NCBI GenBank assembly: GCA_963779095.1
Contig: CAVZWU010000022.1
Location: forward strand, 1-64,000
DNA length: 64,000 bases
Direction: 5' to 3'
DNA from: Roseiarcus sp963779095
Lineage (GTDB): Bacteria; Pseudomonadota; Alphaproteobacteria; Rhizobiales; Beijerinckiaceae
Numbering within the stretch: the stretch's first letter is position 1; each line of letters begins with the position of its first letter. The notes beneath the pieces were generated by a model that did no database searches, was not told the origin of the DNA, and worked only from the letters and a program-made list of their open reading frames with translations. This document shows, piece by piece, positions 37,433-46,634 of this stretch. Made by a program: the position numbers and the translations under genes.

Positions 37433-37731
37433 TGGCTAAGTCGACGGTTGAAGAAGGGGCGATTAATCCCAACAAACAGCGCTTGGTCAAAAAGACCGAT
37501 CTTCCGGGAACGGATCATAACCAGTACGTCTGGATACTTCGATGTGAAGAGTGTGGCCACCAGTACGGGGCGAACGGTTCCGACTTCCATCATCGGAAGT
37601 GTCCTAACCACCAAGGTGGCGCACCAGGCATTGAGTACGCGCTGATCGCGCCTAAACGCGAAAAGCGCCCTGAGGATGCAATCAAACGAACGGACTACCC
37701 GCCGGGGGAAGTTAGAAACGAGGACGTCAAA
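37432..37731 (+). CDS. Guest zinc-ribbon-like ORF between atpG and atpD, in frame with atpD
   Basis: GTG at 37432 overlaps the atpG TAG by one base. It encodes 100 residues, with TDLPGTDHNQYVWILRCEEC, then CGHQYGANGSDFHHRKCPNH: two Cys pairs that could hold zinc, followed by QGGAPG. There is no stop before the atpD ATG at 37732, so translation from this GTG would give an atpD with a 100-residue N-terminal extension. atpD also has its own likely ribosome-binding site (gagg at 37720-37723). The motif reminds me of small zinc-ribbon proteins seen beside DNA-modification genes, from memory only. GC content is about 50-55 percent, lower than the neighbours. Confidence 0.6.
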
Positions 37732-39172
37732 ATGGCCAATATCGCGAACGCCACCGGCCGCATCACCCAGGTGATCGGCGCCGTCGTCGACGTCAAGTTC
37801 GACAGCTACCTGCCGCCCATTCTCAATGCGCTGACGACCGACAACAATGGCCACAAGCTCGTGCTCGAAGTCGCCCAGCAGCTCGGCGAGAACACGGTGC
37901 GCTGCATCGCCATGGACATTTCTGAAGGTCTCGTGCGCGGCCAGGAGGTCACGGACACCGGCGAGCCGATCTCGGTGCCGGTCGGCGAGGGCACGCTCGG
38001 GCGCATCATGAACGTGGTCGGCGAACCCGTCGACGAGGCCGGGCCGATCAAGATGGAGGCTCGCCGCGCGATCCATCAGCCGACCCCCGCCTATGTCGAT
38101 CAATCGACGGAGGCGCAGATCCTCATCACCGGCATCAAGGTGGTCGACCTGCTCGCGCCTTACGCCAAGGGCGGCAAGATTGGTCTCTTCGGCGGCGCTG
38201 GCGTCGGCAAGACGGTGCTGATCCAGGAACTGATCAACAACGTCGCCAAGACCCACGGCGGCAATTCCGTGTTCGCCGGCGTGGGCGAACGCACCCGCGA
38301 GGGCAACGACCTCTATCACGAGTTCATCGAATTGAAAGTCAACGCCGATCCTCATGATCCCGACTCGGACGTAAAGTCGAAATGCGCGCTGGTGTTCGGC
38401 CAGATGAACGAGCCGCCGGGCGCCCGCATGCGGGTCGGTCTGGCTGGCGTCACTGTCGCCGAACATTTCCGCGACCAGGGCCAGGACGTGCTCTTGTTCA
38501 TCGACAACATCTTCCGTTTCACCCAGGCCGGTTCGGAAGTCTCGGCGCTGCTTGGCCGCATTCCCTCGGCGGTGGGTTACCAGCCGACGCTCGCCACCGA
38601 CATGGGGGCCTTGCAGGAGCGCATCACCACCACGACCAAGGGCTCGATCACCTCGGTTCAGGCGATCTACGTCCCCGCCGACGACCTGACCGACCCGGCG
38701 CCGGCGACCTCCTTCGCCCACCTCGACGCGACGACGGTGCTCTCCCGCGCGATCTCGGAAAAGGGCATCTACCCGGCGGTCGATCCGCTCGAACTCGACT
38801 TCGCGCATGCTGACCGCCGCAATTGTCGGCGAGGAGCACTACAATGTGGCCCGCCAGGTGCAGCAGGTGCTGCAGCGCTATAAGGCGCTGCAGGACATCA
38901 TCGCGATCCTCGGCATGGACGAACTGTCTGAAGAGGATAAGCAGATTGTCGCGCGGGCGCGCAAGATCGAGCGCTTCCTGTCGCAGCCGTTCGACGTCGC
39001 CGCCGTGTTCACCGGCACGCCGGGCGTCCAGGTCAAGATCGAGGACACGGTCAAGGGCTTCAAAGGCATCGTCGAAGGCAAGTATGACAGTCTGCCCGAA
39101 GCCGCTTTCTACATGGTCGGCACCATCGAGCAGGCGGTCGAGAAAGCCAAGAAGCTGGCGGCCGAGGCTTAA
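37732..39172 (+). pseudogene. atpD: ATP synthase F1 subunit beta, one apparent base insertion
   Basis: Starts MANIANATGRITQVIGAVVD. Walker A GGAGVGKTVLIQEL, GERTREGNDLYHE, the catalytic Asp in LLFIDNIFRFTQAG, and PSAVGYQPTLATDMG are all present. At about 38790 the run ctcgaactcgac has one A more than needed for DPLDSTSRMLTAAI, and the rest (IVGEEHYNVARQVQQVLQRY to KKLAAEA) continues in another frame to TAA 39172. Removing one base restores about 480 residues, the normal length. The gene is essential for oxidative phosphorylation in related bacteria, so a sequence error is the simplest explanation; no slippery site is present. The atpG side carries the in-frame guest ORF. Confidence 0.9.
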
Positions 39173-39196
39173 CCGTCGCGTGCGGGGGACGAGCCT

Positions 39197-39595
39197 ATGC
39201 TGACTTTCCATTTCGAGCTTGTGTCGCCGAACAAGGTGCTGTTCAACGGCTCGGCTCAATCGGTGCTTGTGCCGGGGGCCGAAGGCGACTTCCAGGTGCT
39301 CAGCGATCACGCGCCGGTGATGACGTCGATGCGTCCGGGCGTGGTCGGCATCGACGATGCGGAGGGAAAGCATCACCGCGTGTTCGTGCGCGGCGGCTTC
39401 GCCGACGCGAGCAAGGAAGGTCTTATCCTGCTTGCGGAAACGGCCATTCCTTTCGAGGACTTGAGCTCCGACATGCTCGGGGAGGAGATCAAGAACGCGG
39501 AGGAAGACCTCGCCGACGCGAACGAAGAGCAGAAGCGCCTGGCCCAGGAGAAGCTCGACCGCCTGCGTGAGCTCAAGAACGCAATCAAGCTTTAG
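39197..39595 (+). CDS. atpC: ATP synthase F1 subunit epsilon
   Basis: 132 residues: MLTFHFELVSPNKVLFNGSA, GAEGDFQVLSDHAPVMTSMR, and a C-terminal helical part NAEEDLADANEEQKRLAQEK. It sits on gamma and inhibits ATP hydrolysis. Last gene of the F1 operon, 25 bases after atpD. No terminator-like hairpin with T-run follows. Confidence 0.94.
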   Translation: MLTFHFELVSPNKVLFNGSAQSVLVPGAEGDFQVLSDHAPVMTSMRPGVVGIDDAEGKHHRVFVRGGFADASKEGLILLAETAIPFEDLSSDMLGEEIKNAEEDLADANEEQKRLAQEKLDRLRELKNAIKL

Positions 39596-39615
39596 CGCGA
39601 GATGCGTTTGGATGG

Positions 39616-39661
39616 GATCGTCATCGCGAGGAGCGAAGCGACGTGGCGATCCAGAGCTGCT
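39616..39661. repeat. Dispersed short repeat after atpC
   Basis: gtcatcgcgaggagcgaagc, followed by gacgtggcgatccagagc, is the type of interspersed palindromic sequence found many times in alphaproteobacterial genomes (cgtcatcgcgag…gcgatcc). One copy is seen in the window; a different member type (cgtcattcccggctgcgcgg) is at 42410-42438. Confidence 0.55.
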
Positions 39662-39685
39662 GCCGGGCCTTCTCGCCCTGTTCGC

Positions 39686-40054
39686 ATGACCCGCGAAGAC
39701 TATGACGCATTCTGCGCGAGCCTTCCGCACGCCACGCATGTTGTCCAATGGGGAGACGCGAGCGTGTGGAAGATCGGAGGCAAGGTGTTCGCAATCGGGG
39801 GATGGTCCGACGACCGTGAATTCGCCGTCACGTTCAAATGTTCGGAGACAAGCTTCGCCATCCTGAAAGACCTGCCCGGCGCGCGCCCCGCTCCCTATCT
39901 CGCGTCGCGCGGATTGTCGTGGATCCAGCGCTTCGACCCAGGCTCGCTCAGCGATCGTGATCTCAAGGACTATGTGCGCCGGAGCTACGCGATGGTTCTT
40001 GCGGCGCTGCCCAAAAGGACGCAAGCCGCGCTCGGGGCTCGCGCCTCGCGATGA
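39686..40054 (+). CDS. MmcQ/YjbR family protein
   Basis: 122 residues from ATG 39686 (MTREDYDAFCASLPHATHV); the frame upstream runs into the dispersed repeat and is not likely coding. VVQWGDASVWKIGGKVFAIGG and TFKCSETSFAILKDLPG are typical of the YjbR-type double-wing fold, a small DNA-binding-like domain of unknown function. Its stop overlaps the start of the next gene (ATGA). Confidence 0.8.
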   Translation: MTREDYDAFCASLPHATHVVQWGDASVWKIGGKVFAIGGWSDDREFAVTFKCSETSFAILKDLPGARPAPYLASRGLSWIQRFDPGSLSDRDLKDYVRRSYAMVLAALPKRTQAALGARASR

Positions 40055-41022
40055 CCGCCGTCGCGCCTTCGGACATCCGTTTCGCGCATGCGCGAATCCG
40101 CGACCATATCCGCCGCACGCCGATCCTCGAGACGGCTTCGCCACTCGCCGGCGCGCCGCCGCTGTCGCTCAAGCTCGAATGCCTGCAGGCGACCGGCTCG
40201 TTCAAGGCGCGCGGCGCCTTCCACAATCTTCTGACCCGGCCGGCGGCCGAGGCAGGATGCGCCACCGCCTCCGGCGGCAATCACGGCGCGGCCGTCGCCT
40301 TCGCCGCCCACAAGCTTAACATCAAGGCGCGTGTCTTCGTGCCGGAAACGGCGCCGCGCGCGAAGATCGCGAAGATCAAGGCCTATGGCGCCGAGGCCGT
40401 CATCGGCGGCGCGTCCTATGCGGTGGCTCAGGAGCGCTGCGACGCTTATGTGTCGGAGAGCGGCGCGCTCCTGATCCATCCTTACGATGCGGTCGAGACG
40501 GTCGCCGGCCAGGGGACGGTGGCGCTTGAGTGGGAGGAGGATCTCGAGCGAGCCGGACTCGAGCCGCTCGACACGGTCCTCGTCGCGGTTGGCGGCGGCG
40601 GGCTCATCGCGGGCGTCGCCGCCTGGTTTCAAGGCCGGGTCAAGGTCGTCGGCGTCGAGCCGGAGGGTTCGCGCGCGCTGCACGCCGCGCTGGAGGCGGA
40701 TAGGCCGGTTGACGTGACGGTCAACTCGCTCGCCGCCGATTTGCTCGGCGCGAAGCGGGTGGGCGAACTCGATTTCGATATCGCCAAGAGCTTCGTGAGC
40801 GGCGTCGTCCTGGTCAAGGACGCCGCGATCGCCGATGCGCAACGCCGGCTCTGGACGGATCATTCGATCATCGCCGAACCGGGCGGCGCGGCGGCTTTCG
40901 CGGCCATTGCAAGCGGCGCCTATCAGCCCGAGCGCAACGAGCGGGTCGGCGTTCTGGTCTGCGGCTCCAATGCGGATCTCGCCGCCTTCGCCGCGGCGTT
41001 CGCCGCCGGCGCTTTGCCTTAG
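40051..41022 (+). CDS. PLP-dependent threonine/serine dehydratase family enzyme
   Basis: 323 residues. The PLP lysine is in ATGSFKARGAFHNLL (residue about 53), SGGNHGAAVAFAA binds the substrate carboxylate and PLP phosphate, and VGGGGLIAGVAAW is the glycine loop. There is no C-terminal ACT domain, so this is the short catabolic or serine/threonine dehydratase type. It deaminates threonine or serine to a 2-oxo acid; the exact substrate is not known. Its TAG stop lies immediately at the left end of an IS5 element. Confidence 0.87.
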   Translation: MTAVAPSDIRFAHARIRDHIRRTPILETASPLAGAPPLSLKLECLQATGSFKARGAFHNLLTRPAAEAGCATASGGNHGAAVAFAAHKLNIKARVFVPETAPRAKIAKIKAYGAEAVIGGASYAVAQERCDAYVSESGALLIHPYDAVETVAGQGTVALEWEEDLERAGLEPLDTVLVAVGGGGLIAGVAAWFQGRVKVVGVEPEGSRALHAALEADRPVDVTVNSLAADLLGAKRVGELDFDIAKSFVSGVVLVKDAAIADAQRRLWTDHSIIAEPGGAAAFAAIASGAYQPERNERVGVLVCGSNADLAAFAAAFAAGALP

Positions 41023-42373
41023 CGGGCTGCTGAAAAAGTCACTACGTTTGCGCAACGAGGGGTGCAAGCGCAATTTTTTGCAGGCGGGCGCGGCTCACGT
41101 TCGAGGTTTTGGCGTGACGTCGGGTTATTGTTCTCTGGCTTTTCATGTCGCTGGACGCAGTTCGCCCGTTGCGGCCATAAGCTTGGGCAGGCGGACGATG
41201 TTGTAGGCGGCCATGGCGAAGACGAAAGCGGCGCGGACCTTGTCGAGGCCACGCACCTTCACCTGCATGAGGCCGCCGACCGTCTTCGTCCAGCCGAAGC
41301 CTTCCTCGATGCGTTTGCGCAGCCGCTGGCTGATCGCATAGCGCACACTCGCGGCGACCTCGCCCGGGACGGCGGTCTTGCGCGCCTTGCCATGCTTGCT
41401 CACCGTCCCGTTGATCGCGACATGCGGCTCAATCCCACGCGCCTTCAAGCCCTCGACGAAGGCCTCGGCGTCATAGCCCTTGTCGGCGCCGAGCGTCGCG
41501 CCAAAGGGCAAGCGCTGGCTGAAAGCAGCCGCCGCCTCGCGCTCGGCCGTTCCGGTCGCCAGCGTCGCCTCGGCCGCCGCCACAAGACCGTTGCGGTTCT
41601 CCATCAGCGCATGGCCGAGATAGCAAAGACGGCTCTCCTGGCCTGCGCCTTTGCGATAAAGGCGCGCCTCCTTGTCGGTCGTCGAGGCGTGGGTTTTGTT
41701 CGAGCGCTTGGTCTTGCGGAAGTCGGCCTCGCGGTTGCGCCCCGGAGGCAGCGGCTCGCCCGGGTCGTTCCTCCGGCCTTCGCCAGAGGCGCTCTTGGGA
41801 CGGAAGCTCTTCATCGACGCCCAGGCTTTCAACATCGTTCCATCGACCGAAAAATGCTCGGCGCTCAGAAGCCCCTTCACCTCCGGCAGGCCGAGAAGCG
41901 AAGACAGAAACTCTTGCGCGATCTCGTGGGTGAGCAGGCGGTCGCGGTTCTTCGAGAAGGTCGAGGCGTCGAACACGCTCTCGTCGATCGTAAGCCCGAC
42001 GAACCAGCGAAACAGCATGTCGAACTCCAGCCGTTCGACCAGCTGCCGCTCCGAGCGGATCGAATAGAGAAGCTGCACAAGCGAGGCCCGCAGCAATCGC
42101 TCCGGCGGGATCGAGGGACGCCCGATTCCCTCGTAAAGCGCCGAAAACCTCGCGTCGAGCTGGGCCAGCGCGCCGCGTTGGTCAGCCGCCGCATCGCCCG
42201 CACCGGATGGTTCGCGGCGATCCGCCCCTCGACGTCGACGTAAGAGAACAACGCCCCGCTCGTCCGATCCTCGCCCCGCATCGATCCCCTCGCGAATCGC
42301 CTCGCCGACGCCAGCGAATCACCCCCCAAAGGCAAACACCAGAGCCCTTCCGCGCCACTTTTTCAGCAGCCTG
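41023..42373 (-). mobile_element. IS5-family insertion sequence
   Basis: Terminal inverted repeats cgggctgctgaaaaagt (41023-41039) and acttttcagcagcctg-type (42357-42373), nearly identical, enclose 1.35 kb with one minus-strand transposase. The left end abuts the stop codon of the dehydratase. No clear target duplication is visible (flanks ttag and ctaa). Confidence 0.8.
41143..42281 (-). pseudogene. IS5-family transposase, one frameshift
   Basis: Starts MRGEDRTSGALFSYVDVEGR at 42281, breaks near 42172 where one G seems lost (NAARWP versus the expected NAALAQLDARFSALYEG), and continues LLRASLVQLLYSIRSERQLV. The DDE catalytic core is present: HFSVDGTMLKAW (first Asp), GADKGYDAEAFVEG (second Asp), KRIEEGFGWTKTVGG (Glu). 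The main ORF (42096-41143) begins after the break and contains the complete catalytic domain. Without the missing base the protein lacks its N-terminal DNA-binding region. Confidence 0.85.
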
Positions 42374-42628
42374 CTAACGCGCGTTGGGGCACGGCTCTTT
42401 CGTCATTCCCGGCTGCGCGGCAGCCGATCGGGAATCCTGATACCTGCGCGGCGGCTTGGATAAGATCGAGTTGTTGCATCCGGCGATCGTGGGAATCCGG
42501 GGCCTTGTTTCGTGCTCTATCGGATCGAGGGGCTCGCACTCTGGCTGGGTCCTGGATGCGGGTGTTTGTTCCGAACAGTCGCAGGGGCCGCCTTAAGGCG
42601 CGCCCGCGTATAGGACAGGATCAATCTC
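42374..42628. ncRNA. Noncoding leader of the IS110 element, possible bridge RNA
   Basis: 255 bases without an ORF before the IS110 transposase. IS110-group elements carry a structured noncoding RNA in the left end that guides target choice (bridge RNA, as established for IS621). A candidate region is about 42440-42628. No base-pairing loops could be matched to flanking DNA by eye. The first 60 bases contain a dispersed repeat of type cgtcattcccggctgcgcgg. Confidence 0.3.
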
Positions 42629-43575
42629 ATGCTGGAGAGTTCCGTTTCAGCCGGCGTTGACGTCGGCTCGACTTGGCTTGACCTCGGGTTTCATCCCTTC
42701 GGCAAGCCGATCCGTGTGCGCAACAACGAGGCGGGTATTGCAACAATTGTCGCCGCCCTGGGCCAGCGTGGCGTGGGCCGGGTGGCGCTGGAGGCGATCG
42801 GGGGCTATGCGCGGAGGCTGACGGCGGCGCTGATCGAAGCGGACGTCACGGTCTTTATGGTCAATCCGCGGCGGATCAAGGCGTTTCGCGACGCCGAGGG
42901 CCTCATCGCCAAGACGGACAAGCTGGACGCAAGCCTGATTGCGCGCTTTGCTCACGTCATGGCCGATGAGCTGCGACCTCTCAGGGACGCCGGACAGGCG
43001 GGTCTCAAGGCGCTGTCGACAAGGCGGCGGCAGCTGACTGAATCCATCGCGATCGAGAAGACACGCCTCAAGCAGGCCTTCGATCCGCTGATTCTCAACT
43101 CCTGCCGGGAGATGATCGCGCTGCTCGAAGACAGACGCCGGGCGATCGAAGCCGAACTCGACCGCCGCATTGAGGCCGAGGATAGAATGGCGCGCCGGCG
43201 CGCCTTCTGTCCTCTATGCCCGGCATTGCTGCGCGCATCTCCACCCTGGTCGTCATCGAAATGCCGGAGCTGGGCGAAATCGGACGAAAGGAAGCCGCGA
43301 GCCTCGCAGGCCTCGCGCCCCATCCGTCGCAATCCGGACTTTCGCTCGGGCGCAACGCCATCTCCGGGGGCCGCCCCTGCTTGCGCGCCGCCTTCTACAT
43401 GGCCGCCCTCGTCGCGGTGCGAAGCCATCCCAGGTTCAAGCAGATCTATCTCGACCTGCGCGCAGCAGGAAAACCCGCAAAGGTCGCCCTCGTCGCCATC
43501 GCCCGCCGAATGGTCGGCATCGCAAACGCCCTCATTCGCGACGACATCACTTTCGATCAAGCAAGCTTCGCTTGA
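42629..43575 (+). pseudogene. IS110-family transposase, one frameshift
   Basis: The N-terminal RuvC-like DEDD domain: AGVDVGSTWLDLGFHPFGKP holds the first Asp, VALEAIGGYARRL the Glu, and AKTDKLDASLIARFA the two later Asp. A coiled linker follows. Near 43190-43215 the frame shifts, and the C-terminal domain continues as SMPGIAARISTLVV … MPELGEIGRKEAASLAGLAP … SLGRNAISGGRPCLRAAFYM, with the Ser-containing transposase IS116/IS110/IS902 motif. TGA at 43573-43575. It would recombine DNA through the guide RNA mechanism of this family, but is split here. Confidence 0.85.
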
Positions 43576-43619
43576 CCCGCGCAATACAGTCGCCTGGGTC
43601 TCGGGCAAGGCCTTGCTCT

Positions 43620-43638
43620 ATGCCCGCTTGCGCGGGCA
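43620..43638. terminator. Short hairpin at the end of the IS110 region
   Basis: atgcccgc and gcgggcat flank a 4 base loop. It sits between the 3' ends of the IS110 and glnE genes. No T-run on either side; it may instead be a member of a dispersed palindrome family. Confidence 0.35.
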
Positions 43639-43697
43639 TGACACCGGGCCGGCGTGGGCTGATTGCCGCTTGCTCTAGACCGAAGAGCGAGCCGCGC

Positions 43698-46634
43698 CTA
43701 AGCCTGAAGGATCGCCTCGAACGCCGCCCGCACGCGCTTGCGCGCCTCGCCGAGCGCGGCCGCGAACGCCTCGAAATCGGGAAAGCCGCTCGACCGCGGC
43801 GATCCGGCGCTTGACGCCAGACGCGGCCTTGTCCGGATCGAACTTGCCCGAAGTCGACAGGCGCATGAACTGGGTCGCGTCGGTGTAAAGCTTGTGCGCG
43901 TCGACCAGGATCTCGGCCTGCTCGGGCGTGATCAGGCCGCCACGGCCAGCCTTCTCGACCACCGTCCGCGTCGACACGTCGAGGACGCCTTGATGCTTGT
44001 GGGCGAAGGCGAGCTGCACGTATTGGGCGACGAATTCGATGTCGAGGAGGCCGCCCGCGGCGAGCTTCAGGTCCCAGACGTCGCTATCGCCCTTTTCCCT
44101 GGCGATCAGCGCGCGCATCGTCCGGGTTTCCCGCGCAACGACGGCGCCGTCACGCTCGCCGGTCAGCGTCCGCCGCACCGTCTCAGCGACGTCGTCGCCG
44201 AGACTTGCGTCCCCGGCTACGAAGCGGGCGCGGGTCAGCGCCATGCGCTCCCAGGTTTCGGCCTCATCCTTTTGATAGAGCCTGAACGAAGCGAGCTGGG
44301 TCGCGAGCGGGCCCTGGCGCCCGGAGGGCCTGAGCCGCATGTCGACTTCGTAGAGGCGCCCCGCTTTGGTCGGCGCGGTCAGGGCCGAGATGAGGCGCTG
44401 CGTCAGCCTCGCGTAGTAGACCGCCGGACCGAGCGACTTCGCGGCCGTCCGACTCGGCCGCGCCCTCCGGAAAATCGTAGATCAGGATAAGGTCGAGATC
44501 GGAGGCCGCGGTCATCTCGCGCGAGCCGAGCTTGCCGAGCGCCACGACCGCGACCCGGCCGCCGCGAATGTGGCCGTGCTCGGCGGCGAAGGCCTCGATG
44601 ACGCGCTTAAGCAGCGCCTTGATCAGCCCCTGCGCCAGCGCGCTATAGGCGCGGCCGGCCCGGTCGGTGTCGAGGCGGCCCGACAGCAGGTTGAGGCCGA
44701 TGTGAAACATCTCCTCGGCGGCGAAGTCACGCGCCCGGTTCAGCGCATCCTCGTAGCTCTGCGCTTGCGCCACGAACGTCTCGACCCGGGCGCCCATCGC
44801 CTCTTCGTCGAAATTCAGGTCCAGATCGCCGGCGCGCGCCGGATCGATCGCAGCGTCGAGCACATGCGGGCCTCGTCGCGATCACCTCCGCGAGGCGCGG
44901 AGCGCTGCCGAGCACGTCGCCGAACAATTCGCGTAAAGCGGCGTTCGAGCGCAGGATCGACAGAAGCTCGACTGAGGCGGGCATGCGCTCGAGCGCTTCG
45001 TCGAAGGCGGACAGCGCGGCGTCCGCATCGCCCGATCCGGCGAAGGCTTCGATGAGCGCCGGCGTCAATTCCGTCAGCACCTCGCGCGCGCGGGGGCTTC
45101 GGACGGCGGGCTCGCCGGCCGAAGTGCCAGCCGCGAACGGTCTCGGCCGCGGCTTCCGGCCGCTGAAAGCCGAGTCCTCGCAGCGTGGCCAACGTCTCCG
45201 GATCGTCGGCGACGCCGGTGAAGACGAGACTGCCCGAGACGGCGCTGAGCGTCGGCGCGTCCTCGAACAGCCGCGCATAATGCTTCTCGACCTGGGTGAG
45301 GTGACGGGTGAGGTCTGCGGCGAAAGCCATCGAGCCGGGCGTAGCCGCAGAATTTGGCGAAGCGCGTAAGCGCCGCGCGCTCGAACGGAAGGCGCTGCGT
45401 CTGCTCGTCGGCGACCATCTGCAGGCGATGTTCGACTCGCCGCAGGAACGCATAGGCCTTGCTCAGGTCGTCGACCGCCTCCGCGCCGATCCATTGGTCG
45501 GCGCAAAGCCGCTCGAGCATGTCGAGCGTGCGCGACCCGCGCATCTGCAGACGGCGGCCGCCGAAAATGAGCTGCTGCGTCTGGACGAAAAACTCGATCT
45601 CGCGGATGCCGCCTCGCCCGAGCTTGATGTCGTGGCCGGGTACGACGACCTGCTCGTGGCCGCGCACGGCGTGGATCTGGCGCTTCATGGCGTGGATGTC
45701 GGCGATCGACGCATAGTCGAAATACTTGCGCCAGATGAACGGCGCGAGGTCGGCGAGAAAACGATCGCCCAGCGCAAGGTCGCCCGCCGCGGGCCGGGCC
45801 TTGATGAGCGCGGCGCGCTCCCAGTTCTGGCCGACCGTCTCGTAATAGGCGATAGGCGCTGGCGCGTCGAGAGCGCGACCGGGGTCGAGGCGGGATCGGG
45901 CCTGAGGCGCAAATCCACCCTCAGCACATAGCCATCGCTCGTGCGCTCCTGCAGGAGCTCGCGTCAGCGACCGGGTCAGCCTTGCGAATAGCGGTCCCGG
46001 CTCCGTTCCCGGCGGAATTGACGCCGCCGCGGGGTCGTAAAGAACGATGAGGTCTGTGTCGCTCGAATAGTTGAGCTCGCGCGCGCCATGCTTGCCGAGC
46101 GCCAGCACGACCAGCCCCGAGCCCTTGTCGACATCGGAGGCTTTCGGATCGAGCGCCAGAAGTCCGGCGCGCGCATGGCTACGCAGCAGGAAATCGATCG
46201 CCGCGCGCACGGCTCCGTCGGCGAAGCGGGTCAAGCGCCTCTGTCGCCTCTACCACGTCCCAGACGCCGCCGATGTCGGCAAGGGCGACCAGAAGCGCCG
46301 ATTCACGCTTCGCCCGTCGCAAGGCGCGCATCAGGTCCGCCTCGTTTTCGTCGCGTCTTGCAGCGAGCGCGAAGACGAGCGCGTCGAGCGACTGGCTGGG
46401 CGGGCGCTGAAGCAACCGGACGAGCCGCTCCGGATCTTCCCTGACCAGGGCCCACAGGTAAGGCGAATGATCGGCGAGGCCGAGAAGGACGTCGCGGGTC
46501 CGGCCGCGCGCAAGTTCGGGCTCGAGCGCCGCGGCCGACGCGGTCTCGAGGAGCGAGGCGAGGCGGCGACGCGCTTCGGCGGGCGCGGCAAGGCGCGGCG
46601 CCTCGACGAACCCTTCAGCCAGCGCTGCGATCAT
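43698..46634 (-). pseudogene. glnE: Glutamine synthetase adenylyltransferase, heavily frameshifted
   Basis: The fragments add up to about 979 codons, the normal length of GlnE. N-terminus MIAALAEGFVEAPRLAAPAE at 46634; first nucleotidyltransferase domain with LALGKHGARELNYSSDTDLI and LRVDLRLRPDP; second with VVALGKLGSREMTAASDLDL and YEVDMRLRPSG; C-terminus FEAFAAALGEARKRV, ending in TAG at 43698-43700. Frame breaks are visible near 46225, 45955, 45880, 45345, 45095, 44870, 44450 and 43810. The enzyme adds and removes AMP on glutamine synthetase according to PII state. Flanking genes are intact, so this looks like true decay next to an IS110; loss would leave glutamine synthetase unadenylylated. 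Confidence 0.85.

Noticed and set aside
38780..38800. Programmed frameshift in atpD
   Set aside because: No slippery heptamer or following structure; a simple extra base explains it.
41011..42380. Target-site duplication of the IS5 element
   Set aside because: Flanks ttag and ctaa are complementary, not direct repeats, so no duplication could be claimed.
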